Assembly: GCA_958448515.1 (NCBI GenBank)
Contig: CAUDEF010000005.1
Span: 62,001-126,000, forward strand
Direction: 5' to 3'
Source: an uncultured Phascolarctobacterium sp.
GTDB taxonomy: Bacteria > Bacillota > Negativicutes > Acidaminococcales > Acidaminococcaceae
DNA: 64,000 bases
Part shown: positions 35,326 to 44,246 of the stretch, in pieces
Numbering within the stretch: the first letter of the stretch is position 1
Layout: every line of letters starts with the position of its first letter
Notes under the pieces: model-generated
The model's database searches: none
What the model was told of the DNA's origin: nothing
The model's input: the letters and a program-made list of their open reading frames with translations, nothing else
Made by a program: the position numbers and the translations under genes

Positions 35326-35781
35326 ATGCCAAAAATCATGTTCGTGTGCCATGGGAATATTTGTCGCTCACCTATGGCTGAGTTTTTGTTTAAAGATATG
35401 GTTGCTAAAAAGGGAATTGCCGGTGATTTTATCATTGCTTCCAGTGCTACCAGCAGAGAAGAAATAGGCAATCCTGTACATTGGGGTACAAAAAATAAGC
35501 TGGCGCAATATGGCATCAGCGTTGCCGGAAAATATGCCTGTCAGCTGACAGTTAAAGATTACAATGATTATGATTATATCATTGCTATGGACAGTAATAA
35601 TCTGCGTAATATTAATCGCATTATCGGCAGCGACAGTATGGGTAAAGTGAGTCTTTTGCTTGATTATGCAGGGCGCAAAGGTCAAAGTATTGCTGACCCG
35701 TGGTATACAGGTGATTTTGATTTAACTTATGATGATATTAAGGCTGGACTTGATGGCTTTCTGAAATACTTAGGTTATTAA
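35326..35781 (+). CDS. Low-molecular-weight protein-tyrosine phosphatase
   Basis: A 151-residue cytosolic phosphatase. The P-loop CHGNICRS (Cys9 to Arg15) and the general-acid aspartate in ADPWYTGDF are intact. Such enzymes often counter BY-kinases controlling polysaccharide export; no kinase is in the window. ATG 35326 has AAGGATG 8 bases upstream. It sits between two hairpins and is convergent with the carbonic anhydrase gene. Confidence 0.93.
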   Translation: MPKIMFVCHGNICRSPMAEFLFKDMVAKKGIAGDFIIASSATSREEIGNPVHWGTKNKLAQYGISVAGKYACQLTVKDYNDYDYIIAMDSNNLRNINRIIGSDSMGKVSLLLDYAGRKGQSIADPWYTGDFDLTYDDIKAGLDGFLKYLGY

Positions 35782-35783
35782 AT

Positions 35784-35820
35784 AAAAAAGTTCGGATGCA
35801 TTGCATCCGAACTTTTTGTT
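35784..35820. terminator. Bidirectional terminator
   Basis: Perfect stem AAAGTTCGGATGCA/TGCATCCGAACTTT with A and T tracts on both sides, between converging genes. Confidence 0.93.
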
Positions 35821-35826
35821 TTATCA

Positions 35827-36378
35827 TTATACAATTTTTTCACCGTGATATGTTTCACCGCCGCCATCAGGTAAAAGGCCATAACGCTTAGTCCACAAAT
35901 CTTTATATTTGATAGCCTGAGCATGAATGCTGTTATAGCTTGCTTCATCAAGAGTTTTGATTACTTTGGCAGGGATTCCGGCAACAAGAGAATTAGGCGG
36001 AACAATGGTTCCTTTGGTAACAACAGCACCTGCTGCTACGATAGAGCCTTTGCCGATTACAGCGCCGTCAAGAACGGTAGAGTGCATGCCGATGAGGCAG
36101 TGATCTTCAACTGTGCAGGCATGCAAAAGTGCACTGTGACCAACGGTTACATAATCACCTACGATGCATGGATGTTCATCTGCCACATGCAGGACGCTGT
36201 TATCCTGAATATTACTGTAACGACCTATTTCAATACGGTTAACGTCGCCGCGTACAGTTACGTTGGGCCATACGCTGCTGTATTCTTTCATTTCTACTTT
36301 ACCGATAACGGTTGCTGCGTTAAAAGCATAAGCTTTTTCGTCAATTTTTGGCATTTGACCTTCAAATTTGTACAACAT
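35827..36378 (-). CDS. Gamma-carbonic anhydrase family protein
   Basis: A 183-residue left-handed beta-helix protein (hexapeptide repeats such as VIGKGSIVAAGAVV). The three metal histidines match the Cam pattern: VLHV and GHSALLH, with five-residue spacing in the latter. Members hydrate CO2 or act in related acyl-transfer roles (YrdA, PaaY). ATG 36378 is chosen; upstream GTG codons belong to the GTGGTG ribosome binding region. Alone on the - strand. Confidence 0.88.
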   Translation of the reverse strand: MLYKFEGQMPKIDEKAYAFNAATVIGKVEMKEYSSVWPNVTVRGDVNRIEIGRYSNIQDNSVLHVADEHPCIVGDYVTVGHSALLHACTVEDHCLIGMHSTVLDGAVIGKGSIVAAGAVVTKGTIVPPNSLVAGIPAKVIKTLDEASYNSIHAQAIKYKDLWTKRYGLLPDGGGETYHGEKIV

Positions 36379-36568
36379 AGGTTTCACCACTTTCTAAATA
36401 TATTTCAATTACTATTTATAATGTATTACTGATTTAATTATGCGCTGAAAAATACACAATGTCAATATGCTGCAGTTGTGAAAGATTTTTGACCGTGATT
36501 TAATAGTTTACTTGCGTATATTATGCTGAAAGAGTATGATAATAAAAAGAATGTAAGGTAGTTGATAT

Positions 36569-37270
36569 ATGAAATTTGATAAAAAGATAAAATATTTATG
36601 TTTCAGAATAACAGGATACTGTATTTTTCTGGGAGCAGTTTTGTATGCCATTTACAGTTCTCCGTACAATCCGCATCCTCATTCTGTTGAAGATATAAGA
36701 AACTGGGTAGATAGTTTTGGAACTTTGGCGCCTTTGATGTATATTCTGCTTTATACTTTCAGGCCGTTGCTTTTATTTCCTACACTGCTGCTTAATTTAA
36801 GTGCAGGCGTATTGTTTGGTCCGTACTGGGGCGTTGTATTTTTACTTTTGGGCGGACTTGGCTGTGCCAATTTTTGCTATCTGTTAGGAAGATTTGGCGG
36901 CGGTACGTGGTTTTTGGAGAATTTTGGCGGTAATATAGGCAAAAAGGTTACGAATTATTTACTGTGCAGCAACAGTTTTCAGCGGCTGCTGTGGCTGAGG
37001 ACTGTGCCTGTTTTTCCTTATGATCCTGTTAGTGTTATTGCCGGAAGTGTGCGCTTTCCCTGGAAGGTTTATGTGGCAGCTACGGTTACAGGAATGCTTC
37101 CCGGGGCAATTGCATACAATTTTCTGGCAGATTCCTTTGGTACAGGAAGGTTTTACGGTGCAGTTTGTGTAACTGTTCTGGCGTTTGGTATTCCTTTTTA
37201 TATGTGGCAAAAACGTGGTGAAAATAAAAAAATCAATGAAAGGAAGGTTGAAGATGGAAAAGAATGTTGA
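36569..37270 (+). CDS. TVP38/TMEM64 (VTT domain) membrane protein
   Basis: A 233-residue protein with about six hydrophobic segments. FRPLLLFPTLLLNLSAG, LFGPYWGVVFLLLG and the glycine-rich GRFGGGTWF helix, plus VPVFPYDPVSVIAGSV, define the VTT/DedA superfamily. Relatives move or flip lipid carriers such as undecaprenyl phosphate, but this member is not characterised. Its 3' end overlaps the CYTH-CHAD gene by 17 bases. Confidence 0.87.
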   Translation: MKFDKKIKYLCFRITGYCIFLGAVLYAIYSSPYNPHPHSVEDIRNWVDSFGTLAPLMYILLYTFRPLLLFPTLLLNLSAGVLFGPYWGVVFLLLGGLGCANFCYLLGRFGGGTWFLENFGGNIGKKVTNYLLCSNSFQRLLWLRTVPVFPYDPVSVIAGSVRFPWKVYVAATVTGMLPGAIAYNFLADSFGTGRFYGAVCVTVLAFGIPFYMWQKRGENKKINERKVEDGKEC

Positions 37271-38663
37271 AGTTGAATTAAAATTGCTGATAAAGAAAAA
37301 TGATTTGAAAAAGCTTCTGGCATCAGCTTTAATAAAAAGCGTTTTGCGTTCGGGCAGTGAAAAGAATTTAAGTTTAGAGACTATTTATTATGATACGGAA
37401 GACTTTGTTTTAAAAAATAATGGTATTGCCTACAGAGTGCGTAACAAGGGCAATGGCGAATACGAAGCTACTGTTAAAACTGCGCAAAAGAGCAGCAGCG
37501 GTTTAAGTGAACGTGTAGAGATAAACATGCCTTTGAAAGACAGCAATGCCGTACTGGAAGGCTTTAAGGATCTGGGACTGGGCTTTGAACTGACAGAGCT
37601 GGCTGCTGGTGGAGTAAGCGCCCTTTTTAAAACAGAGATAGAGCGTACGGTCTATATTTTGGACTTGCCGGATGCTGTTATAGAAATGGCAGTGGACAGA
37701 GGAAAAATAAGCAGGGGCAAAAGTGTTGATAAGATTGATGAGCTGGAGCTTGAGCTGTTAGAGGGTGAAAAGGGAGCTTTGCTGAATTTTGCAGCAAAAA
37801 TTGCCGAGCAGGTACCTGTTTTTATCGAAAGACGCAGTAAATTTGCCCGTGGCTTAGCATTGATGAATATTGAAACAGATACAGAAAAAGTAAAATATAA
37901 AATTTCTCCTGATGAAAATATTAAGACAGAAATGTTTAAGTGCCTGCAGGCCCATTGTAATGAGCTTTTACTGGCGCAAAACAGTGTAAAGGCAGGCTTG
38001 TTTAGCAAAGCAGAAGCCAAATGCCTTCTGAAAGAGCTGCAGTATTTACGCAGTTATCTGGAATTCAGTCAGGCGTTTGTAGAGGGAGCATTTTCCTGTC
38101 ATGTGCAGCGATTGGATGTATTAATTGCAGAGCTTGGTCAGGTACTCAATATCCGGGAGTTACAGAAAATGTGGCAGGATATATACGCTTTAAGCAGCCA
38201 GGTATTTGAGAAAAATGTTCTTACAGATAAATTATCTGAAGATGAGGCTGTGGCTGTGGAGAAATTTACTGAGCGTATCAAAAAAGGTGAGCTGACAGGT
38301 CTTGTTTTTGCGGTTATTGCAGATTTTTATAATAAAGCATGGGTAAATGAAGAATATTTACTGGCTGAAAGTACTGTACGTTGTCGTTTACAGGAATGGT
38401 ATGATACGCTGGCAGAACTTGAAGATGACAGAGAAAAGCTGGCTGTGCTTTTGAATATCAGGCTTATTTTAAAAAGTATGCAGGGAAAAAATTATGCTAA
38501 AGCAGAAACCAAATTTAAAGAAAAGCAGAAAAAGTTTGAGCAGCAGAAAAAATCAGACTTGCTGCAGATAGTGCGTTATCTTGGAACAGGAAGCAGCAGC
38601 AGAGTTTTAAACAGAGATATTGGTATTTTACTGGGATGGCTGCTGGCAAAGAAAAGTGTATAA
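37254..38663 (+). CDS. CYTH-CHAD domain protein (inorganic triphosphatase-like)
   Basis: A 469-residue cytosolic protein. The CYTH domain (about 1-200) begins with EVELKL (ExExK) and has further acidic and basic tunnel residues (YRVRNKG, RRSKFARG). The CHAD domain (about 220-469) is alpha-helical with conserved His and basic residues and binds polyphosphate in characterised relatives. Tripolyphosphate hydrolysis is likely, as in YgiF. ATG 37254 lies inside the preceding gene with AAGGAAGG upstream. Confidence 0.87.
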   Translation: MEKNVEVELKLLIKKNDLKKLLASALIKSVLRSGSEKNLSLETIYYDTEDFVLKNNGIAYRVRNKGNGEYEATVKTAQKSSSGLSERVEINMPLKDSNAVLEGFKDLGLGFELTELAAGGVSALFKTEIERTVYILDLPDAVIEMAVDRGKISRGKSVDKIDELELELLEGEKGALLNFAAKIAEQVPVFIERRSKFARGLALMNIETDTEKVKYKISPDENIKTEMFKCLQAHCNELLLAQNSVKAGLFSKAEAKCLLKELQYLRSYLEFSQAFVEGAFSCHVQRLDVLIAELGQVLNIRELQKMWQDIYALSSQVFEKNVLTDKLSEDEAVAVEKFTERIKKGELTGLVFAVIADFYNKAWVNEEYLLAESTVRCRLQEWYDTLAELEDDREKLAVLLNIRLILKSMQGKNYAKAETKFKEKQKKFEQQKKSDLLQIVRYLGTGSSSRVLNRDIGILLGWLLAKKSV

Positions 38664-38669
38664 ATTTTT

Positions 38670-38702
38670 AAGGTACAGTTACTGATGGCTGTACCTTTTT
38701 TC
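38670..38702 (+). terminator. Terminator after CYTH-CHAD gene
   Basis: Stem AAGGTACAG/CTGTACCTT with T run. Confidence 0.85.
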
Positions 38703-38785
38703 TTGGTGAAAAGTCTGTGAAATAAGAGGATTTAACAAAAAATAGCAGAATATTTTAAGATTATAATACAGATGGAGATATGTTT

Positions 38786-39157
38786 ATGATTATTGGTATT
38801 GGCTGTGATGCAATTGAAATAGCAAGAGTTCAGAAAGCTGTGCAAAAAGATGCTTTTATGAAAAAGGTTTATACAGAGCAGGAAATTACATATTGCCAAA
38901 GCAAGGACAAACAGCAATATGCAAGTTTTGCGGCCAGATTTGCGGCTAAGGAAGCGGCACTTAAGGCTTTGGGTACCGGCTTTCGAGGCGGCAGTCTGAC
39001 TGATATTGAGGTTATTAATGATGAACTGGGCAAACCGGTACTTATTTTGCACGGATTTTATAAGGAACTTGCCGACAGGAAGGGTATAACAAATTATCAG
39101 CTTTCTTTAAGTCATAATAAAGAAACAGCTGTTGCTTATTGTGTTATGGAGGTTTAG
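38786..39157 (+). CDS. acpS: Holo-[acyl-carrier-protein] synthase
   Basis: A 123-residue phosphopantetheinyl transferase that activates acyl carrier protein for fatty acid synthesis. GIGCDAIEIARV supplies the magnesium aspartate and FAARFAAKEAALKALG supplies the glutamate and lysine; QLSLSHNKETAVAYC is the third motif. ATG 38786 is better spaced from GGAG than ATG 38780. The stop is followed after two bases by the nnr start, with acpS-nnr being a widespread pair. Confidence 0.95.
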   Translation: MIIGIGCDAIEIARVQKAVQKDAFMKKVYTEQEITYCQSKDKQQYASFAARFAAKEAALKALGTGFRGGSLTDIEVINDELGKPVLILHGFYKELADRKGITNYQLSLSHNKETAVAYCVMEV

Positions 39158-39159
39158 TA

Positions 39160-40755
39160 ATGAAAATTGTTTTTGCGGATGAAATGAAAGCACTGGATTT
39201 ACAGGCAGCAGAAAAATATGCTGTCAGCGGCAGTCTGCTGATGGAAAATGCAGCCAAGGCAGTTGCAGATAAAGTTGCGGAAGTGGCGTTAAAAAATAAC
39301 TGGCAGAAAATTGTTGTTTTGTGCGGTAAGGGCAATAACGGAGGAGACGGTTTTGGTGCTGCCCGTTGGCTGTTGAATTATGGCTTTAATGTAAAGGTAC
39401 TGCTTGCAGGTGCAGATGAAGCTGCAGTTACTGGTGATGCGGCGGCTCAGCTTAATATGTATAAGCTTGCCGGCGGTATTGTCGAAATTATTAACGAAGA
39501 AGACTGTCAGCTGGCTGAAATAATGTGTCTGAAAGCTGATATTTTGGTAGATGCTCTGCTTGGTACAGGTTTTAATGGTGAATTACACGGATTGATGCAG
39601 AACCTGTGCCATATAATTAACAGCTGCGGTAAATATACAGTTGCTGTTGATATTCCTACAGGCTTGAATGCAGATGATGGCAGTGTTGCCGGAGATTGCG
39701 TCAGGGCAGACTGCACTGTGACAATGGCTTTGCTTAAGGCTGGTTTACTTTTATATCCAGGTAAAAATTATGTTGGCGAAATAGTATGTGCTGATTTGGG
39801 TATGCCGGGAAAATTAATAGATGAATGTGCAAGCAAAAAATACCTTTTGACAGCTGATATAGTGCAAAAGCTGCTGCCTTTGCGCAAAGGCAATGCTCAC
39901 AAAGGTGATGCAGGAAAAGTGGTTATTGCTGCAGGCAGTCCCGGTTATACAGGTGCCGCGGCACTCAGCTCTTTTGCTGCAGTAAAAGCAGGTGCGGGTC
40001 TTGTTTCATTATTAACTCCGCTAAGCTGCAGAGATGTTCTGGCAGTAAAGCTTACAGAAGTAATGGTACATGGATTGCTGGAAAGAATGCCGGGCATACT
40101 TGGCGGAGGCGCAGTATCTGATATTGCTGCCAAAGCTAATGCGGCAGATGTTTTAGCTATAGGACCTGGACTTGGAACTTCTGAAAGCACCATGGAAGTA
40201 GTAAGAGATGTTATTAAAAAGGCAGAAGTGCCTTTGGTTTTGGACGCTGATGCTTTAACAGCATTGCAGGGGCATTTGGAACTTTTAAAAGAAACTGAAG
40301 TGCCGAAGGTAATTACTCCTCACTGCGGAGAGATGGCACGTCTTTTAGATATGTCTCCTGAGGCTGTTGATCAGAACCGCATCAGGATTGCTGCCCAGTA
40401 TGCCCAGGAATGGAATACAGTTCTTGTGCTTAAGGGAGCACCCACTGTGATTGGCTGTCCTGACGGAAGTGTATATATTAATACAAGCGGCTGCAACGCT
40501 ATGGCAACAGGTGGCAGCGGTGATGTACTTACAGGTATTATCGCGGCTCTTGCAGGTCATAATATAACCTTGCAGGAAGCAGCTTTATGCGGTGTGTATC
40601 TGCATGGACTGGCTGGTGAAATTGCAGGCTGCGGCAGTGTGGGACTGGCTGCAGGTGAGATAAGCATGGCTTTTGTACAGGCGCGTAAAGCAGTAGAGAA
40701 TATGACAAAGTCAGATGATTACATTTACAATTATGCTTTAAACATGATAAAATAA
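39160..40755 (+). CDS. nnr: Bifunctional NAD(P)H-hydrate epimerase / ADP-dependent dehydratase
   Basis: A 531-residue repair enzyme that restores hydrated NADH and NADPH. The N-terminal epimerase (about 1-215) has GKGNNGGDGFGAARWL and LVDALLGTGFNGEL. The C-terminal kinase-like dehydratase (about 230-525) has HKGDAGKVVIAAGSPGYTGAA, GPGLGT, LDADAL, and NAMATGGSGDVLTGIIA. Both active halves look complete. GGAGG sits before the ATG, overlapping the end of acpS. Confidence 0.95.
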   Translation: MKIVFADEMKALDLQAAEKYAVSGSLLMENAAKAVADKVAEVALKNNWQKIVVLCGKGNNGGDGFGAARWLLNYGFNVKVLLAGADEAAVTGDAAAQLNMYKLAGGIVEIINEEDCQLAEIMCLKADILVDALLGTGFNGELHGLMQNLCHIINSCGKYTVAVDIPTGLNADDGSVAGDCVRADCTVTMALLKAGLLLYPGKNYVGEIVCADLGMPGKLIDECASKKYLLTADIVQKLLPLRKGNAHKGDAGKVVIAAGSPGYTGAAALSSFAAVKAGAGLVSLLTPLSCRDVLAVKLTEVMVHGLLERMPGILGGGAVSDIAAKANAADVLAIGPGLGTSESTMEVVRDVIKKAEVPLVLDADALTALQGHLELLKETEVPKVITPHCGEMARLLDMSPEAVDQNRIRIAAQYAQEWNTVLVLKGAPTVIGCPDGSVYINTSGCNAMATGGSGDVLTGIIAALAGHNITLQEAALCGVYLHGLAGEIAGCGSVGLAAGEISMAFVQARKAVENMTKSDDYIYNYALNMIK

Positions 40756-40793
40756 ATTGCTGTAAATAAAAACATCTTAAAGAGGTGAATCTA

Positions 40794-42029
40794 TTGCGTA
40801 AAGTTTTCACATATATAATTATGCTTTGCTGTATGATGTTTTGTACCGTTGCTGCTGCGGCTCAGGTAACAGATGTAAAATGGGGTGTTGATAATACTAA
40901 TGTAGTGCGTATTGTAGTAGATGCAGATGCTCCTGTTACATATGCTGTTGAAAATGCTGCCAATATGCTGACGCTGACTGTAAATGCGCCGTTAAAAGAT
41001 AATAAAAATGAAAGCATGAAGGTCAGAAGTACTTTGGCTCCTATGATGCAGGTTATCCCTGCAGGCGATAAAACAGTTGTTAAACTTAGCCTTACAAAGC
41101 CTGTAGCAGAAAATGAATATAAAAGCTTTACACTGAAACAGGATCCTAAAACTAACAGACCTTATCGTGTGGTTGTAGATGTTATGGCAGATAAAAAAGC
41201 TCCGGGTACGGTAAAGATACCTGTAAGCAAACCCGCTGCTGATAGAACTGTAGTAAGCAACAGACCTGTGGTAGTAAGCAACAAGCCTGTTGCCTCTGCT
41301 GCATCTGTAAGCACTCCTCCTGTAAAGGCTGAACCGCCGAAAGCGGAAATCAAACAGGAAGATAAAAAAGAAGAAAAGAAAGAAGTTAAAAAGGAAGTAA
41401 AAAAAGATAAAAAAAGCGACGAGAAAAAAGCTTCTAAAAATGGTTTTGCCACCAGCGGCGGATTAAAAGGCAAGATTATTACCATAGACGCCGGACATGG
41501 CGGAAGTGATCCGGGAGCTGTGGGCGCAGGCGGAACCAAAGAAAAAGATATTACTTTGTCTGTTGCCAAAAAAGTAGAAGAACTGCTGAAAAAACGTGGT
41601 GCCAAAGTATATATGACACGTACTGAGGATAAAGATGTTCACAGTCCCTATGCTGCTGATGCGGCAGAACTGCAGGCACGCGTAGATGTGGCAGAAAAGC
41701 GTGATTCTGATTTATTTATCAGTATCCATATTAATTCTTCTTCCAACAAAAAAGTAGGCGGTTTCAGCAGTTATTATTATCCAAAAACACAACATGATTT
41801 ACGCATTGCCAAAGCAATTCAGGATCAGCTGACCTCTAATTTTGGCGTAGATGATCTTGGTGTACGTGAAGCCAATTTTTATGTTGTAAAACGCTGCAGT
41901 ATGCCTGCAACGCTGTTAGAACTTTGCTTTATCAGTAATCCTAAGGAAGAAAAGCTGATGAACAGCAAATGGTTCCAAAATAAAACTGCCAAACTGATTG
42001 CGGAAGGTATTGAAGAATATTTTGAATAA
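40794..42029 (+). CDS. N-acetylmuramoyl-L-alanine amidase (AMIN + Amidase_3)
   Basis: A 411-residue exported zinc amidase. A signal peptide ends near VAAAAQV. The AMIN domain (about 25-125) should target it to the cell wall or septum; a long Lys/Glu/Pro-rich linker (about 140-215) follows. The Amidase_3 domain shows zinc ligands in IDAGHGGSDPGA, the Glu in KEKDITL, and DLFISIHIN, plus the late LELCFISN Glu. TTG 40794 is chosen since AGAGGTG is 7 bases upstream. It may be the septal amidase acting with the FtsEX-linked activator. Confidence 0.93.
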   Translation: MRKVFTYIIMLCCMMFCTVAAAAQVTDVKWGVDNTNVVRIVVDADAPVTYAVENAANMLTLTVNAPLKDNKNESMKVRSTLAPMMQVIPAGDKTVVKLSLTKPVAENEYKSFTLKQDPKTNRPYRVVVDVMADKKAPGTVKIPVSKPAADRTVVSNRPVVVSNKPVASAASVSTPPVKAEPPKAEIKQEDKKEEKKEVKKEVKKDKKSDEKKASKNGFATSGGLKGKIITIDAGHGGSDPGAVGAGGTKEKDITLSVAKKVEELLKKRGAKVYMTRTEDKDVHSPYAADAAELQARVDVAEKRDSDLFISIHINSSSNKKVGGFSSYYYPKTQHDLRIAKAIQDQLTSNFGVDDLGVREANFYVVKRCSMPATLLELCFISNPKEEKLMNSKWFQNKTAKLIAEGIEEYFE

Positions 42030-42045
42030 TGGCGTGGAGGAAAGA

Positions 42046-42594
42046 ATGTTAAAGAAATTTTTGATTATAGCTGTAGTATTGTGCAGTATAATTGCTGCAG
42101 GCTGCAGCATGCTGTCGTCAGATGCAGGTGACAGCGCAGGCAAGCAGCAGATGCAGGCGCAGCAGGAAAGTAAAAAAATAAGCTTTATTGTTTACAGGGC
42201 TGCTGCTGATGGCAGTGAGAAACTTTTGCCGGAAAAAATTGTAATGAACGATAATGGCAAAAGTCTTCCGGAGAATGCTTTGAACGTTCTGCTGACAACA
42301 GAGCCTAAAGATGATAAAATGAGTAATGTTGTTCCGGAAAATACCAGACTTTTGAGTCTGAAGATTGACGAAGACGGAACAGCATATGCAAATTTCAGTA
42401 AAGAAATTGCAAAACAGAACCAGGGGTCTTATAATGAATTTATGCTGACTGGTGCTATTGTTAATACACTTACTGAATTTCCGGAAATAAAAAGAGTACA
42501 GATTCTGATTGAAGGAAAGAAAGTTACATTATTGGGCAGACACATGGATATCGAAGATCCGTTAAAACGTAATCCTAGTCTGCTGGAAAAATAA
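42046..42594 (+). CDS. GerMN-domain lipoprotein
   Basis: A 182-residue lipoprotein with lipobox IAAGC (Cys about 18). The rest is one GerMN domain (ENALNVLLTTEP.., LSLKIDEDGTAYANFSKEI.., IVNTLTEFPEIKRVQILIEG), a fold found in sporulation and cell-envelope proteins, often beside AMIN amidases as here. ATG 42046 follows GGAGGAAAG. It is placed 16 bases after the amidase and is likely co-transcribed. No enzyme activity is expected. Confidence 0.88.
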   Translation: MLKKFLIIAVVLCSIIAAGCSMLSSDAGDSAGKQQMQAQQESKKISFIVYRAAADGSEKLLPEKIVMNDNGKSLPENALNVLLTTEPKDDKMSNVVPENTRLLSLKIDEDGTAYANFSKEIAKQNQGSYNEFMLTGAIVNTLTEFPEIKRVQILIEGKKVTLLGRHMDIEDPLKRNPSLLEK

Positions 42595-42598
42595 AATG

Positions 42599-42632
42599 AG
42601 CAGTACCGGCCAATGTTCGGTACTGCTTTTTT
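42599..42632 (+). terminator. Terminator between GerMN gene and tsaE
   Basis: Stem AGCAGTACCG/CGGTACTGCT with eight-base loop and T run. Confidence 0.88.
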
Positions 42633-42650
42633 AAAAAGCGAGGAGTTTGT

Positions 42651-43124
42651 ATGGAATTATATTTGCCCACAAGTGAAGATACTGAAAAACTGGGGCATGT
42701 ACTTGGAAAACTGGCAAAAGACGGAGATGTTTTTTGCTTTACCGGTGATCTTGGAGCGGGTAAAACATCAATGAGCAGAGGTATTGCTGCTGCTCTTGGT
42801 GTAGGTGCAGATGAAGTTAACAGCCCTACTTTTACTATTATGAATATTTATCAGGGCAATGCTTTGGAAGTGCGTCATTTTGACTTATACAGATTAAACA
42901 GAGAAGAAGAACTGGATGATATAGGCTTTGACGAGTATTGCGGCAGCAGTGGTGTTACACTGATAGAATGGGCAGAGCTGTTTCAAGAAAGACTGCCGGA
43001 GGAATATCTGCAGATAAATGTTTTGCATCACGGCGAGGGAAGAAAAGCAGTTTTGCTTCCTAAAGGCAAAAGATATGAAGAAATTGTTGAAGGAGTGAAG
43101 ATGTGTGCTGACCTTAGCTATTGA
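42651..43124 (+). CDS. tsaE: tRNA t6A synthesis ATPase TsaE
   Basis: A 157-residue P-loop protein with Walker A GDLGAGKTS, SPTFTIMNIY and the HFDLYRL/LIEWAE motifs of YjeE/TsaE. It stimulates the TsaB-TsaD complex that makes threonylcarbamoyl-adenosine 37 in tRNA. GCGAGGAG precedes the ATG. The end overlaps tsaB by 20 bases, in a run tsaE-tsaB-rimI-tsaD common in Firmicutes. Confidence 0.95.
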   Translation: MELYLPTSEDTEKLGHVLGKLAKDGDVFCFTGDLGAGKTSMSRGIAAALGVGADEVNSPTFTIMNIYQGNALEVRHFDLYRLNREEELDDIGFDEYCGSSGVTLIEWAELFQERLPEEYLQINVLHHGEGRKAVLLPKGKRYEEIVEGVKMCADLSY

Positions 43125-43812
43125 AACAGCTACAAGCGTGTGCAGTGTAGCGCTTGTAAAAGATGGCAAAGTACTTGCTGAATACAGTGTTGATTCAGGA
43201 ATGACTCATTCTGAAGGATTATTGCCGCAAATTGACCAGATGCTGCAGCGCGTGAAGATTGCCAAAAATGATATTGAGCTGATTGCAGTAAGTATGGGGC
43301 CGGGATCTTTTACCGGTTTAAGGATAGGGCTGGCAACAGCGGAGGCTATGGCATACAGCTGGCAGTGCTGCCTGCATGGAGTAGATACACTGGAAGCTTT
43401 GGCTTATAATCTGCCTCTGGAAGGATTTGTTTTATCACCTGTGCTTGATGCGCAAAAAGGAAATTATTATCAGGCGCTTTATAAATGGGAAAATAACAGC
43501 CTTGTAAAACTTGCTGATACAGAAGTAGTAAATTTTGAGCAGGCTCTGGAAAGAGCGGCTATCTATGGAACGCCGGTAATCTTACTTGGTGAATGCAGAA
43601 AAATTACTCAAGATAAGCTTCCTGTGTGGATGAAAAAAGCTTCGGATACACTTGTAATGCCTAAGGCTGCATCTGTTGCTTTGGCTGCTCTGCAGGGATT
43701 TGATCCGGAGGCTGACAAAAAAATTTTTGGTTTGGAACCTTATTATATAAGAAGATCTGAGGCGGAGGAATTATGGGAGAAGAAACAGCAAGCATTACAT
43801 TCAGAGAAATGA
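43105..43812 (+). CDS. tsaB: tRNA t6A synthesis scaffold TsaB
   Basis: A 235-residue ASKHA-fold protein with LAIETATSVCSVAL at the start and MGPGSFTGLRIGLATAEAMA in the centre, as in TsaB/YeaZ. It dimerises with TsaD and is needed for activity but has no catalysis of its own. GTG 43105 is the start, with AGGAG 9 bases upstream. It overlaps the rimI start by 40 bases. Confidence 0.94.
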   Translation: MLTLAIETATSVCSVALVKDGKVLAEYSVDSGMTHSEGLLPQIDQMLQRVKIAKNDIELIAVSMGPGSFTGLRIGLATAEAMAYSWQCCLHGVDTLEALAYNLPLEGFVLSPVLDAQKGNYYQALYKWENNSLVKLADTEVVNFEQALERAAIYGTPVILLGECRKITQDKLPVWMKKASDTLVMPKAASVALAALQGFDPEADKKIFGLEPYYIRRSEAEELWEKKQQALHSEK

Positions 43813-44246
43813 GTGCAGCCGATATCGGGGCTGTTGTCAGAATAGAAAAAGAGGCATTTTATGATGCCTGGAACGAATCCATGGTTTTAAATGAGATTAA
43901 CAACAGCTTAACTCATTATCTGGTTATGGAAAGTTCTGCAGGAGTAATTGGCTATGCCGGTTTTTGGCTGGTGGCAGGTGAAGCTCAGATTACCAGAGTT
44001 GCTGTTGCTGAGGATGAGCGCGGCAAAAATTTTGGTACAAGACTGACTGCAGCTTTAATAAAAAAAGCCTGGGACCTTGGTGCGGAAGCAATAACACTGG
44101 AAGTCAGAGAAAGTAATATTGCCGCACAGAAGGTTTATCTGACCTGCGGCTTTGCCAGCGAAGGCATACGTCCTAATTACTATGAGGATAATCACGAAAA
44201 CGCTGTTATTATGTGGTTATACAAACAAGGAGAAGGACATGAGTAA
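43773..44246 (+). CDS. rimI: Ribosomal protein S18 alanine N-acetyltransferase
   Basis: A 157-residue GNAT acetyltransferase. The acetyl-CoA binding motif is seen in VAEDERGKNFGTRL and the C-terminal LEVRESNIAAQKVYLTCGFASEG pattern is typical of RimI. It acetylates the N-terminus of S18 in known cases. The ATG lies inside tsaB and the stop overlaps the tsaD start, so the four genes are tightly coupled. Confidence 0.93.
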   Translation: MGEETASITFREMSAADIGAVVRIEKEAFYDAWNESMVLNEINNSLTHYLVMESSAGVIGYAGFWLVAGEAQITRVAVAEDERGKNFGTRLTAALIKKAWDLGAEAITLEVRESNIAAQKVYLTCGFASEGIRPNYYEDNHENAVIMWLYKQGEGHE

